From Cyclobacteriaceae bacterium (GTDB taxonomy: Bacteria; Bacteroidota; Bacteroidia; Cytophagales; Cyclobacteriaceae): a stretch of DNA of 64,000 nucleotides. Positions 16,223-25,560 of this stretch are shown in pieces. The stretch is taken from contig JANQOR010000010.1 in NCBI GenBank assembly GCA_028285685.1, positions 92,462-156,461 on the forward strand, read 5' to 3'. Positions within the stretch are counted from its first letter, which is position 1, and each line of letters opens with the position of its first letter. A program made the position numbers and the translations under genes. Under the pieces are notes generated by a model. That model saw only the letters and a list, made by a program, of their open reading frames with translations, searched no databases and was not told where the DNA came from.

Positions 16223-18097
16223 ATGATTGACATCACAAATCTTTCATTCTACCTTGGAGATCGAGCACTTTATGACGAAGCCTCCCTGTTTATTGGACCG
16301 AAAGACAAAATAGGTTTAATAGGCTTAAATGGAACAGGGAAATCCACACTCTTGAAAATGATGATCGGCGAAGCTCAGCCCACCGCAGGAAAAATATCGA
16401 AGAGTAAAGAGACCACCATTGGATTTTTAAACCAGGATCTTCTGTCTTTTCAAACCGAGGAGTCTATCCTCACTGTAGCAATGAAAGCATTTGCATCAAC
16501 ATTGGACCTTCAGAAAAAGATTGACGAGGTGATCAAACAGATGGAGGAAAATTACAGCGACGATCTGGTTGATAAGTTGACCAAGTTGCAGGAAAGATTT
16601 GAGGCAGAGGAGGGCTATGTTTTGCAATCGAGAGCTGAAGAAATTTTGGAAGGTATCGGCTTCAAGACTGCAGACCTTCAACGACCGCTGAGTGAATTCT
16701 CTGGTGGGTGGAGAATGCGGGTAATGTTGGCTAAACTTCTCCTTGAAAAGCCAGATCTACTCATGCTGGATGAGCCCACCAACCACCTTGACCTTCCATC
16801 GATCCAGTGGATTGAAAGTTATCTTCAGTCATATGAAGGGGCGTATATCATTGTTTCTCACGATAGGGAATTTTTAAATCGATCTGTGAATAAGATCGTG
16901 GAAGTTTCACTCCAAAAACTGAATGTCTATCCTGGTAACTATGATTTTTACGAGGAGGAAAAGGCGTTAAGAAATGAACTTCAGCAAAATGCTTTTGAAA
17001 ATCAACAACAGAAAATAAGGCAAGCGGAGCGTTTCATCGAGCGATTTAAGGCCAAGGCAACGAAAGCCAGACAGGCTCAATCGAAGATGAAAATGCTGGA
17101 AAAAATGGATCGAGTAGAACAGGTAGTAGATGAGAGCGCTCAAGTGAATTTTCGATTCAATTTTAAAACCAAATCAGGCCGCCATGTCAAGCGTCTTGTA
17201 GATATTTCAAAGTCTTACGACGATCTAGAAATCCTTACAAACTCCTCCATTGGAATTGAACGTGGAGATAAAATCGCACTTATAGGTGCTAATGGAAAGG
17301 GGAAATCCACAGCCTTACGAATAATAGCAGGTGCTGAGCCTCACTTGGGTAAAGTGGAAACAGGACATAATGTTATCAATTCCTTTTATGCTCAACACCA
17401 GTTGGAGGCCTTGGATATAAAGAATGATCTGCTTGAAGAGCTGAAATTAGCTGGGACCGGAAAGACAGAGCAGGAACTTCGAAGTGTGCTAGGTTGCTTC
17501 CTTTTTTCAGACGATGAGGTTTTCAAAAAAATCAAAGTACTCTCTGGGGGAGAAAAATCCAGGGTTGCGCTGGCCAAAACATTAATATCGGAGGCAAACT
17601 TTCTATTATTGGATGAGCCTACGAATCACCTGGACATGCTATCAGTAAGCATTTTAGTCCAGGCACTTCAACAATACGAAGGAACACTAATACTTGTATC
17701 CCATGATCGTCATTTCATTTCACAAGTAGCCAATAAGATCTGGTGGATTGAAGGTAAGGAAATCAAGGAGTATCCCGGAACTTACGAGGAGTATTCATGG
17801 TGGAAGGATCAGAATGTGGTTGAAGAAAAGAAAGTGGAAACGGCTAAGGCCAGGATCAAAAAAGAAAATGCTAAGCCGAGAAACAATCAAGAAGAACAGG
17901 CCAAGTTTAAACAAGTAAAACAGATCGAAGCGAGCATCGAAAAATGTGAGTCGGAAATAGCCACACTTGAAAATCAACTGGGTGATCCAAAAGTGTTTGA
18001 AAATCAGGATGATTATGAAAAGATCAACACCCAGTATGTTGAGAAAAAACAGGCACTTGAACAGCTAATGGAAAAATGGGAAGCATTAGCAGAGTAA
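16223..18097 (+). CDS. ABC-F family ATPase (ribosome-associated translation factor type)
   Basis: A 624-residue protein with two ABC ATPase domains and no membrane helices. Walker A motifs are GLNGTGKS (34-41) and GANGKGKS (from 355); signatures are FSGGW and LSGGE; both Walker B sites end in DEPTNHLD. Between the domains lies a charged helical linker (about 240-300; AERFIERFKAKATKARQAQSKMKML), and a C-terminal coiled coil rich in Lys/Glu fills about 540-624, as in the Uup/YfmR/YkpA-like branch. ABC-F proteins bind the ribosomal E-site and relieve stalling or protect from antibiotics. There is no antibiotic-resistance context, so a housekeeping translation role is favoured. Confidence 0.9.
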   Translation: MIDITNLSFYLGDRALYDEASLFIGPKDKIGLIGLNGTGKSTLLKMMIGEAQPTAGKISKSKETTIGFLNQDLLSFQTEESILTVAMKAFASTLDLQKKIDEVIKQMEENYSDDLVDKLTKLQERFEAEEGYVLQSRAEEILEGIGFKTADLQRPLSEFSGGWRMRVMLAKLLLEKPDLLMLDEPTNHLDLPSIQWIESYLQSYEGAYIIVSHDREFLNRSVNKIVEVSLQKLNVYPGNYDFYEEEKALRNELQQNAFENQQQKIRQAERFIERFKAKATKARQAQSKMKMLEKMDRVEQVVDESAQVNFRFNFKTKSGRHVKRLVDISKSYDDLEILTNSSIGIERGDKIALIGANGKGKSTALRIIAGAEPHLGKVETGHNVINSFYAQHQLEALDIKNDLLEELKLAGTGKTEQELRSVLGCFLFSDDEVFKKIKVLSGGEKSRVALAKTLISEANFLLLDEPTNHLDMLSVSILVQALQQYEGTLILVSHDRHFISQVANKIWWIEGKEIKEYPGTYEEYSWWKDQNVVEEKKVETAKARIKKENAKPRNNQEEQAKFKQVKQIEASIEKCESEIATLENQLGDPKVFENQDDYEKINTQYVEKKQALEQLMEKWEALAE

Positions 18098-18247
18098 CAG
18101 TCCAGCAGGAACTGAAAAATGAGATACTGGCCACTTATCACAAGAATTCTTTCAAGACTGTATTCAAATTTTTAAAATCCAGCTTCATGAAATAACATTG
18201 CCAGGCAGAATTCAACAGTTCTGTCACTTAACCCAAATACGCTCCAA

Positions 18248-19915
18248 ATGAACGACATAGAAATTGCACAGTCCGTCGAACCAAAACACATCAATGTTAT
18301 CGCTGAAAACCTGGGCCTAACCCCCGACGATATCGAGCACTACGGAAAGTACAAAGCGAAACTTCCTCTTGAGTTTATCGATGAGAGCAAAATCAATGAA
18401 AACAACCTGATCCTGGTCACCGCTACCACTCCAACACCCGCCGGCGAAGGTAAAACCACCACTTCCGTGGCACTAAATGATGGATTGAACAAAATAGGGA
18501 AGCAGTCCATTGCTGTATTGAGAGAGCCCTCACTTGGTCCGGTATTTGGGATGAAAGGCGGTGCTACAGGTGGCGGTCACTCGCAGGTAATTCCAATGGA
18601 AGATATAAACCTGAACTTCACTGGTGATTTTTCTGCAATCGAAAAAGCAAACAATCTGCTCTCAGCACTGATCGACAACAACATCCAAAGCAAGAACCAT
18701 AACCTAAACATCGATCCAAGGACGGTGGCTTGGCGATGGTCAATGGATATGAATGATCGCTCCTTACGCCACATCGTCACTGGCCTGGGAGGGAAATCAA
18801 ATGGATATGTAAGGGAATCGGGGTTTGATATCACGGCTGCATCCGAGGTAATGGCTATTTTATGCCTATCAAAGGACCTTCATGACCTTAAAGAACGCCT
18901 TGGAAACATCTACGTAGGTGACACCTTCGACAACAAGGCCATTTATGCACGTGACCTGAAAGCCCACGGGGCTATGACCGTACTGCTCAAGGATGCCATC
19001 AAACCAAACCTAGTCCAATCATTGGAAGGTAATCCAGCGATCATACATGGGGGGCCCTTTGCAAACATTGCTCAGGGCACAAATTCATTGATTGCAACCA
19101 AAATGGGTCTTTCATTGAGTGATTATGTAGTAACAGAGGCTGGCTTTGGAGCTGATCTTGGAGCCGAAAAGTTCTTGAATATCAAGTGCAAGAATGGAAA
19201 TCTGTCTCCAAAAGCTGTGGTGCTCGTAACAACCGTCAGAGCTTTGAAGTATCATGGTGGCAAGGCGAAAGACCAATTGAATCAGCCAGATCTTGAAGCG
19301 CTGAAAGAGGGCATGATAAATCTGGAAAGGCATATAGACAACATTCAAAATTTTGGACTGCCGATGGTTGTCTCTGTAAACAGGTTCATCTCTGATACGG
19401 ATGAAGAAGTGAATGAAGTACTTAACTACTGCAAAGGCAGAAACGTTACTGCTTGTGAATGCCATGGATGGGAAAAAGGTGGTGAGGGAGCATCTGAACT
19501 AGCTTCGCTTGTGGTTGAAGCGGCTAACGGCTGCACGGGCACCTTTAACCCTACGTATGACTGGGATATGAGTGTTCAGGAAAAAATTGAAGCTGTAAAC
19601 AAAAAGGTATATGGCGGTGGAAGAGTGGAATTCGCTCCAAAGGCGAAACTCAATTTAAAGAGAATAAAACGACTTGGTCTCGAAAAGGTGCCTGTCTGCA
19701 TCGCAAAAACACAAAGTTCTTTTTCAGACGATGCAACGCTAGTAGGAGGTCCTAATGGTTTTACCCTAACCGTTCGTGAAATCGAAATTGCGGCTGGCGC
19801 CGGTTTTGTGATCCCTATTACCGGAAAGATGCTCCGTATGCCTGGTCTTCCCGAAATTCCGGCTGCTGAACAGATCGACATAGATGATGAAGGAAAAGTA
19901 ACGGGACTTTCCTAA
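18248..19915 (+). CDS. fhs: Formate-tetrahydrofolate ligase
   Basis: A 555-residue enzyme making 10-formyl-tetrahydrofolate from formate, THF and ATP. The P-loop TPTPAGEGKTTT (residues 61-72) and the conserved stretches VLREPSLGPVFGMKGGATGGG and EAGFGADLGAEKF are intact, and the length is that of the family. It feeds one-carbon units to purine and methionine synthesis. It stands alone, with 150 nt of non-coding sequence upstream and a convergent CutA-like gene 16 nt downstream. Confidence 0.97.
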   Translation: MNDIEIAQSVEPKHINVIAENLGLTPDDIEHYGKYKAKLPLEFIDESKINENNLILVTATTPTPAGEGKTTTSVALNDGLNKIGKQSIAVLREPSLGPVFGMKGGATGGGHSQVIPMEDINLNFTGDFSAIEKANNLLSALIDNNIQSKNHNLNIDPRTVAWRWSMDMNDRSLRHIVTGLGGKSNGYVRESGFDITAASEVMAILCLSKDLHDLKERLGNIYVGDTFDNKAIYARDLKAHGAMTVLLKDAIKPNLVQSLEGNPAIIHGGPFANIAQGTNSLIATKMGLSLSDYVVTEAGFGADLGAEKFLNIKCKNGNLSPKAVVLVTTVRALKYHGGKAKDQLNQPDLEALKEGMINLERHIDNIQNFGLPMVVSVNRFISDTDEEVNEVLNYCKGRNVTACECHGWEKGGEGASELASLVVEAANGCTGTFNPTYDWDMSVQEKIEAVNKKVYGGGRVEFAPKAKLNLKRIKRLGLEKVPVCIAKTQSSFSDDATLVGGPNGFTLTVREIEIAAGAGFVIPITGKMLRMPGLPEIPAAEQIDIDDEGKVTGLS

Positions 19916-19931
19916 ACAATCGAGGCGTTAA

Positions 19932-20246
19932 CTACACCTGCTTTGTCTGCTCCCTTAGCTCTGCTGACTGATCCCAATCCATATGGACGATCGGAACTGA
20001 GTAAAGAGTTGGCAGTCTAGCTCCATACTTTTCCTTCAGGATCTTGTCGATGGTGTCAAAAAGTAATGCCTTCGTTTTGCCCCGTATCAGAATCTGGTTC
20101 TCAGAGACAACTTTTCCGGCCAAATCTCTCGCTCTCTTAACACCCTTGGTTACCAGAGCATCCACAACAAGTCGATCTTCAACCAGGAAGTCAGCTATTT
20201 CTTCTCCAAGCTGTTCATCGTTTGTTAATATATGAACAAGTATCAT
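19932..20246 (-). CDS. CutA-like small protein
   Basis: A 104-residue protein whose strand and helix order resembles CutA1 (ILTNDEQLGEEIADFLVEDRLVVDALV, then ISENQ-like strand and the helix TKALLFDTIDKILKEKYGARLPTLYSVPIVH). CutA1 proteins form trimers of ferredoxin-like subunits linked to copper tolerance. The usual WxGK motif after the second strand is not present, so this is a divergent member or a PII-like relative. It is 11 nt downstream of the TolC-like gene on the same strand and may be the last gene of the export operon. Confidence 0.5.
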   Translation of the reverse strand: MILVHILTNDEQLGEEIADFLVEDRLVVDALVTKGVKRARDLAGKVVSENQILIRGKTKALLFDTIDKILKEKYGARLPTLYSVPIVHMDWDQSAELREQTKQV

Positions 20247-20257
20247 AAGCCTACCGT

Positions 20258-21634
20258 TTAATTCTCTACAATATTGCTTAATATTCCACTAACCCACTGT
20301 AACCTACCTATTGATCGACCTAATTCGGCTTTCAGCTCAATCAACTTAACTTCTGCTTCTAATTTCTTATTCTCCCGGCTATTGATGAGAAAAATGGAAC
20401 TTTCTCCGTTGTCAAATTTAGTTTGTTCCCCATTCAACATAAACGTGTAGTTTTCAACCATGGATTCCTGTTCAGCAATCATCTCTTGGAGCTGTTGAAT
20501 CTTTACATATTCGGCCCTGATCTTGTTTTGAATTTCACGCCTTTTCTGACTCAACTTGAGATCACCCTCATTTCTCTTCAATTTCGTGGTCTTCAACTTG
20601 GCTCGCTCCTTTCTCAACAACAACGGATAGCTGAAATTCAGCCCTGCTTTATAGTTGTTACGAAAAAAAACATGATCCTCAGAAGGTGTTTGATCTGCCA
20701 CCAGTACATTATACTCAAGATCCAGTCTCGGCTTCAACTGCTCTGCAGCTAGCCTTCTATCCAGATCAAGCACCGAGTTGTTCACAGCAAGTAATCGAAT
20801 ATCCGGGTGATTTGAGTTGGCAAACTCCAGAAAATGAGAGAGATCTCGTTGCAAGGAATGATTTTCCACCTTGGGAGTCAAGCCAACAGTATCTTCCTGG
20901 TCCCATAGAAAATTTTGAAGCAAAAGCTGACTTTTTCGATAGTCGACTTCCGCTTTTCTCAAATTATTAGCCCATTGCTGTACCTGAATCAATGTTTCGA
21001 CTGAATCAATTGCTGCGTTGTCTCCATTGATTACTGATTGTCGAATGCCATCGAAGCGCTGTTGCACAAGGGCTAGGTTATTCACCGTAAGTTCAAGCTT
21101 AAGAAATGACTCGTACCAGTACCAGTAGGCATGGTTAGCGTCAAGAAAAACATTATTCAAGACTCGTGTCGACTGTAGTTGCAGTTCCAGTTCGCTTAGC
21201 TTCGCCTTCTTAAGACCAATGTTCCGGTTGTTGGCCAGGAGACCCTGTCCAAGAGGCACAGAGATGCCAGCATAGTACAAGCCGTTGGTAGGTACATTGC
21301 GCTCGGGATTCAGAAAAATTCCACTATTTCGTTCCAATCCAGCTTTAAAGTCAACATTGAGCAAGGTGGGTACCTTGACATAGCTATTCCAAATATCAAA
21401 ATAGTCCGTCCCTTTAAATTGCTTCGATTGATAGGTCGACTCTAATTTTGGGTCAAAGGCTCCGCGTCCCTCCCTTAATGCCAATTCGCCGCGGGCATAG
21501 ATCAGTTTTGCCTGCTGGACGATTGGGTTGCTAGTTCGTACCCGCAAATAGTATTCGAGAAGGCTAAGTTCAGTAGCTTGCTGTGCAGCAACTGCAAAAG
21601 GTAGCAGGAATAGATAAATGAGAATCTTCCTCAT
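20258..21634 (-). CDS. TolC-family outer-membrane efflux protein
   Basis: A 458-residue protein with a signal peptide (LFLLPFAVAAQQ) and two long heptad-rich helical repeats, as in TolC/OprM trimers (LAVNNSVLDLDRRLAAEQLKPRLDLEYN and RREIQNKIRAEYVKIQQLQEMIAEQESMVENYTFMLNGEQTKFDNGESSIFLINSRENK). It would form the outer-membrane and periplasmic channel of the tripartite exporter encoded upstream. Its ATG overlaps the stop of the HlyD-like gene (ATGA). Confidence 0.88.
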   Translation of the reverse strand: MRKILIYLFLLPFAVAAQQATELSLLEYYLRVRTSNPIVQQAKLIYARGELALREGRGAFDPKLESTYQSKQFKGTDYFDIWNSYVKVPTLLNVDFKAGLERNSGIFLNPERNVPTNGLYYAGISVPLGQGLLANNRNIGLKKAKLSELELQLQSTRVLNNVFLDANHAYWYWYESFLKLELTVNNLALVQQRFDGIRQSVINGDNAAIDSVETLIQVQQWANNLRKAEVDYRKSQLLLQNFLWDQEDTVGLTPKVENHSLQRDLSHFLEFANSNHPDIRLLAVNNSVLDLDRRLAAEQLKPRLDLEYNVLVADQTPSEDHVFFRNNYKAGLNFSYPLLLRKERAKLKTTKLKRNEGDLKLSQKRREIQNKIRAEYVKIQQLQEMIAEQESMVENYTFMLNGEQTKFDNGESSIFLINSRENKKLEAEVKLIELKAELGRSIGRLQWVSGILSNIVEN

Positions 21635-22989
21635 AACGAGCCCTTGGCATATGTTTCAGCCTTATCATTCTGAACGTAGAAGTCGGGGGGAAATCCATTT
21701 AGATTTCGCCAAAGTTCATACCACACCGGTACGTTTTTAAGTAACGCTATGCCATATGCCCCTGAGCCCAGTCTCAGCAGCTCTGGCCATGCTTCAGATT
21801 CCGGATCCGGAGCAACCAGGACGCGAAATTTCCCATTTGGACTTGCAGCCTTGTCGAAGGCAACCACTCGTCCTGTATATGTCCCGAAGGACAAATTCGG
21901 CCAACCACTGAAAACCAATGCCGGCCAACCATCAAACTGTAGCTGGACACGATTTCCTTCACGAATAAGTGGTAAATCAATCGGCCGAACATACACCTCA
22001 ACTGCCAAATCATAATTGGAGGGGATGAAGCTGAAGATAGCCTCGCCCTCCTTAACGGTTTCCCCAATTCCAGTCGTCAACGCCCTGGTAACATACCCAT
22101 CTTGCGGTGCAGTGATGAAATAAAACCCTGCCCGTCGCGCATAGTTGGCTTGCTGTATAGACAATTTATTATACTCAGCCTCAGATTCCAGTGCACTTGA
22201 CAATGCCGACATTCGCTCAGATCGTGCTTTCGCAATCTTTTCCTTAAAGTCATTTTGAACTGTATTCAAGGTCAACTTCGAATTGATGTATTCATTTTTA
22301 CTAGCTAGCCATTTGTTTTCAGCGGCAATGTTCTTATTGATACTTTCTTGAAGTTTTTGCTTTCGTTGTTCAAGTTGAGTCAGAGACTTAAGTCCTTGAT
22401 CGTACAACAGCTGTTGGCGGTCAAATTGTTTTTGTGCTATGTCTAAGTTGATACCGCTTGTCTGATAGTCAATGCTGTCTGAAGTAACCTTTAGTTCTGA
22501 CTGACGCAAGTAGTTTCTTGCCTGTTCGATTTTCAAAAGGCTATTGACCCGCAAGGCTTCGATCTGTTCTTGCAATGCCTGTGCTTTATCCTGATAGGCC
22601 CTGACGGAAGCCTCCTTGGCACCAGCCTGGTTAGTGGCCCGTTGAATAAGTTGAGGATCCAAATATTCTGATTTCATTTCAGAAATAAACACGATCGTAT
22701 CTCCTGCATCAACCAATTGACCTTCCCTAACAAACCAGTTTTCCACCCTACCTGATATCACGGAGTGTATATCCTGCTCACGGTTTTCTGGTCTGAGTGT
22801 GGTTAGTGTTCCACGTGCTCGAATGTTCTGTGTCCAGGGAAGAAATAGCATCACCAGGCCAAGCACAAAGAGTCCAGTCATCAGATTGATGAGCTTCTTT
22901 GTTGCCTTTGACTTAGTCACTTCCTGGTACGAGGACTGGTCCTTAAGTATCTCGTCTCGATCTATGGGATTGTTTGAGATGTTTAACAT
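21631..22989 (-). CDS. HlyD-family membrane fusion protein
   Basis: A 452-residue adaptor. A cytoplasmic N-terminus leads to one membrane helix (about 35-53), then a biotinyl-lipoyl-like half (VISGRVENWFVREGQLVDAGDTIVFI), a long coiled coil (about 110-280), the second lipoyl half (YFITAPQDGYVTRAL) and a beta-barrel domain (VEVYVRPIDLPLIREGNRVQLQFDGW). It links the ABC protein to the TolC-like channel. It starts 4 nt after the ABC gene and overlaps the TolC-like gene. Confidence 0.9.
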   Translation of the reverse strand: MLNISNNPIDRDEILKDQSSYQEVTKSKATKKLINLMTGLFVLGLVMLFLPWTQNIRARGTLTTLRPENREQDIHSVISGRVENWFVREGQLVDAGDTIVFISEMKSEYLDPQLIQRATNQAGAKEASVRAYQDKAQALQEQIEALRVNSLLKIEQARNYLRQSELKVTSDSIDYQTSGINLDIAQKQFDRQQLLYDQGLKSLTQLEQRKQKLQESINKNIAAENKWLASKNEYINSKLTLNTVQNDFKEKIAKARSERMSALSSALESEAEYNKLSIQQANYARRAGFYFITAPQDGYVTRALTTGIGETVKEGEAIFSFIPSNYDLAVEVYVRPIDLPLIREGNRVQLQFDGWPALVFSGWPNLSFGTYTGRVVAFDKAASPNGKFRVLVAPDPESEAWPELLRLGSGAYGIALLKNVPVWYELWRNLNGFPPDFYVQNDKAETYAKGSL

Positions 22990-22993
22990 CTTT

Positions 22994-24730
22994 TCAGGAT
23001 TTTAATTTTTTATCTGACTTTGAAATGTCCATAATTTTGCCATCTTCTACGGTTACAATCTTATCACTTGAATTCACCAAAAGTGGATCGTTAGTCACTG
23101 CCAACATCGTCCATTCGTTTTTGGGATCCGTTAGAATTTGACTTATTGCCTTCCTATCCTCGTAGTCCAATCCCTGCAGGGTGTTATCAATCACAATTAG
23201 TTTTGGTTTCTCCGCAAAAGTCCTTGCAAGAATGATCTTTTGCCGGATACTTGCCGAAAGCCCTTGTCCTTCTGGACTGATTACCGTATTGAGTCCTTTG
23301 GGTAAATGTTTAAAGAAGTCACTCAAGCCTACTTGCTCAATTGCCCAAAGCATGTCTTCAATCTGAATTTCAGGTTTGCCTACCGAGATGTTCTCACCCA
23401 AGGTGCCGTAAAACAAATCTTGCAATCCTAGGTTGTCTCCGATAACGGATCGAAAGCTCATGATATTTATATCACCAAGTGGGATTCCGTTAAAGAGAAT
23501 CGAACCCTCATAGTCGTTGTAAAGACCAGCAACCAGGGAGACAAGGGTGGATTTACCTGATTGATTAATCCCTGTTATGCATATCTTTTCACCAGCCTTA
23601 ATTTTCAGGTCAACGTTGTCTACCGCAGCAGTTTTAGCCCCTGGATATCTATAAGTAAGTCCACTAAGTTCCACTGATATACCCATACCCTTACTGATTT
23701 CTTCAAGATCAATCCCTTCTTCACCCTCCATGTCAATATCAGTTACCTGACCAAGCTTTTCTAAACCAGTCAGAACATCGTACACTGTCTCCATACTCAA
23801 AATCAACTTTTCAGCAGAATTCAAGACAAGTAGAATGATAATTTCAGATGCGACGAATTGTCCCAGGTTGATCTCCTGATTGATTACTAGAACACTTCCC
23901 AGAATTAGTAAGCCACCGGTAATCACCGTTTTGAAGCCTACAATGCTGGAAAATTGGAACATCAGCACGCTGAAATGCTGTTTACGAAACTTGAGATAGT
24001 GCCCCACGTACTCATTCATTTTTCTAATCGGAAGATTTGTTTCACCAGCGAGCTTGAAGGTCCCCATCACCCTGGCAAGTTCCTCCAACCAATGCGCAAC
24101 CTCATATTTGTATTTAGATTCTAGCAAGCTTGACTTGAGTCCCCTTGGCCCGGTAACAATGAAGATTAGGGTAATGAGTCCGATCAGGATGAAACCGAAA
24201 AAAACGAAAAAGGGATGGTACAGCGATAAAAGAATGATCCCAAACAGAATCTGCAGCGATGAGCTGGAAAAATCAATCAGTATCTTAGGGAGGCCTTTTT
24301 GAACATTCAGCGTGTCAAAAAAACGATTCATCAATTCTGGTGGGTAGAAACCTGCTACCGACTCCATCTTAAATCTTGGAATCCGATAGGCAAACTCAAA
24401 CGAAGCCCTAGTAAAAATTCGACGCTGCAACAATTCCGTCAGCGACAATTGCAACACCTGAATGATCCCCGAAGCAGCTACCCCAACGACCACAACGAAA
24501 ATTAGTATGCCCCAGGCCGCTGAAAACTCTGCTGTCAGAACAAATCCAACGATTGCCTGAATTCCAAGTGGTAGGGATAAGTTGATGAGTCCGTGGAAGA
24601 CCGCATAAGCGTAAATAATAAATATCTCCCGTCTGTCCAGAGCAAGCATCCGAAAGAATCTCCGAATCGGTGTAAGCTTGAGGTCTTTTCTGATATCTAT
24701 GCTTTCAATATTGATAGTATTACTATTCAT
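22994..24730 (-). CDS. ABC transporter with degenerate ATPase motifs (export type)
   Basis: A 578-residue half-transporter: six membrane helices in about 25-310 and a nucleotide-binding domain in about 350-565. Walker A is GINQSGKST (387-395), with Q390 where a glycine is usual, and a Q-loop glutamine is kept (Q437). The signature is LSASI (491-495) instead of LSGGQ, N516 follows Walker B aspartate D515 where catalytic glutamate is expected, and the H-loop histidine is replaced (TND, 546-548). ATP binding may persist but hydrolysis by the normal route is doubtful. There is no N-terminal C39 peptidase domain. The operon TetR / ABC / HlyD / TolC suggests a type-I-like exporter of unknown substrate. 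Confidence 0.88.
   Translation of the reverse strand: MNSNTINIESIDIRKDLKLTPIRRFFRMLALDRREIFIIYAYAVFHGLINLSLPLGIQAIVGFVLTAEFSAAWGILIFVVVVGVAASGIIQVLQLSLTELLQRRIFTRASFEFAYRIPRFKMESVAGFYPPELMNRFFDTLNVQKGLPKILIDFSSSSLQILFGIILLSLYHPFFVFFGFILIGLITLIFIVTGPRGLKSSLLESKYKYEVAHWLEELARVMGTFKLAGETNLPIRKMNEYVGHYLKFRKQHFSVLMFQFSSIVGFKTVITGGLLILGSVLVINQEINLGQFVASEIIILLVLNSAEKLILSMETVYDVLTGLEKLGQVTDIDMEGEEGIDLEEISKGMGISVELSGLTYRYPGAKTAAVDNVDLKIKAGEKICITGINQSGKSTLVSLVAGLYNDYEGSILFNGIPLGDINIMSFRSVIGDNLGLQDLFYGTLGENISVGKPEIQIEDMLWAIEQVGLSDFFKHLPKGLNTVISPEGQGLSASIRQKIILARTFAEKPKLIVIDNTLQGLDYEDRKAISQILTDPKNEWTMLAVTNDPLLVNSSDKIVTVEDGKIMDISKSDKKLKS
24713..24726 (-). promoter_or_regulatory. Second copy of the TetR palindrome, over the ABC start codon
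   Basis: On the minus strand AATAGTAATACTAT begins immediately after the ATG of the ABC gene; its core ATAGTA-A-TACTAT (24714-24726) is a perfect palindrome. The same 14 bases occur upstream of the TetR gene. Here the site overlaps codons 2-6 of the ABC gene, so bound repressor could act as a roadblock or mark an internal promoter. Confidence 0.55.
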
Positions 24731-24745
24731 CTAGGGTAAAAAATT

Positions 24746-25429
24746 TTATTTTATCAGTTTGAGGATGGTACTCAATAAAAAATCGTGAACCTGCTTTTCG
24801 ATCGAAGTATCGCTTTCCCTAGACACTTCCGTCAAAGATGGAAGATGTAAGGCAAAGAACATTTGCTGATGCGAAGCTTCCAGAACCGTACTAACGAGCG
24901 CGTGAGGATACTTGTAATCAGGGTTGATGTCGCGAATCACCATGGCTATTTTATGACACAAACCCTTATAACCTCGGAATAGGCCAGCATTGTTGATAAC
25001 ATCGACTTCCTTTGTGAGGTATGTTTTATCAGACTCAACATCCACAACACTTTGCAATGCCTTCATGTTCAATCCAGCAAATTCCATGGACTCCGCACCA
25101 TCGTTCAAGTGACAAATAATCTTGAGAATCTCTCTTAGTTTCTCTTCGCTGTCTTTGAGGTGGTGCGTATTGTAATCAATTAGGTACTCAATCCATGCCC
25201 AATACAAGGTTGTGAGATATAGCAACAACTTAAGCTTGTTCTCAAAATAACGGTAAATCGACGCTTCGGTAGAACCAATTTCGTGCGCAAGTTTCTTAAA
25301 GGTGAAAGACTCGAATCCTAGCTCTGCCAACAATTCAATTCCCTCAGAAACAATCTTACGACCTAGCTCAGAGGACTGAGGATCCTTGCTATAATACCTC
25401 TCACCGATAACGATATTTAGGGTCAACAT
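24746..25429 (-). CDS. TetR/AcrR-family regulator of the export operon
   Basis: A 227-residue regulator with a TetR-type DNA-binding domain at about residues 25-72 (GIELLAELGFESFTFKKLAHEIGSTEASIYRYFENKLKLLLYL) and a helical ligand-binding C-terminal part. It is the first gene of the operon that continues with ABC, HlyD and TolC genes, 15 nt before the ABC gene. A 17-bp perfect palindrome sits over its predicted -33 region and a second copy covers the ABC start, so self-repression and control of the exporter are likely. The ligand is unknown. Confidence 0.88.
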   Translation of the reverse strand: MLTLNIVIGERYYSKDPQSSELGRKIVSEGIELLAELGFESFTFKKLAHEIGSTEASIYRYFENKLKLLLYLTTLYWAWIEYLIDYNTHHLKDSEEKLREILKIICHLNDGAESMEFAGLNMKALQSVVDVESDKTYLTKEVDVINNAGLFRGYKGLCHKIAMVIRDINPDYKYPHALVSTVLEASHQQMFFALHLPSLTEVSRESDTSIEKQVHDFLLSTILKLIK

Positions 25430-25434
25430 AGATT

Positions 25435-25442
25435 CAAAAGTA
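25435..25442 (-). promoter_or_regulatory. -7 element of the TetR operon
   Basis: On the minus strand TACTTTTG is a full TAnnTTTG match ending 5 nt before the TetR ATG, which predicts a leaderless or nearly leaderless mRNA. The -33 region, about 20 nt upstream, falls inside the palindrome at 25456-25472. Confidence 0.55.
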
Positions 25443-25455
25443 AGTATATTAAACT

Positions 25456-25472
25456 CAATAGTAATACTATTG
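25456..25472. promoter_or_regulatory. 17-bp palindrome, probable TetR operator
   Basis: CAATAGTA-A-TACTATTG is perfectly symmetric around one base. It lies 26 nt upstream of the TetR start codon, over the expected -33 element, in the spacer shared with the divergent SulP gene. Fourteen bases (AATAGTAATACTAT) recur over the ABC start codon. Confidence 0.7.
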
Positions 25473-25560
25473 TTTCAAAATGCATTACTTTTATTTCGTA
25501 AAAGTCTATATCGGCGTGTTGAATACTCCGTACTAACTTAGCTCGTTCAAAACAGCGAAT

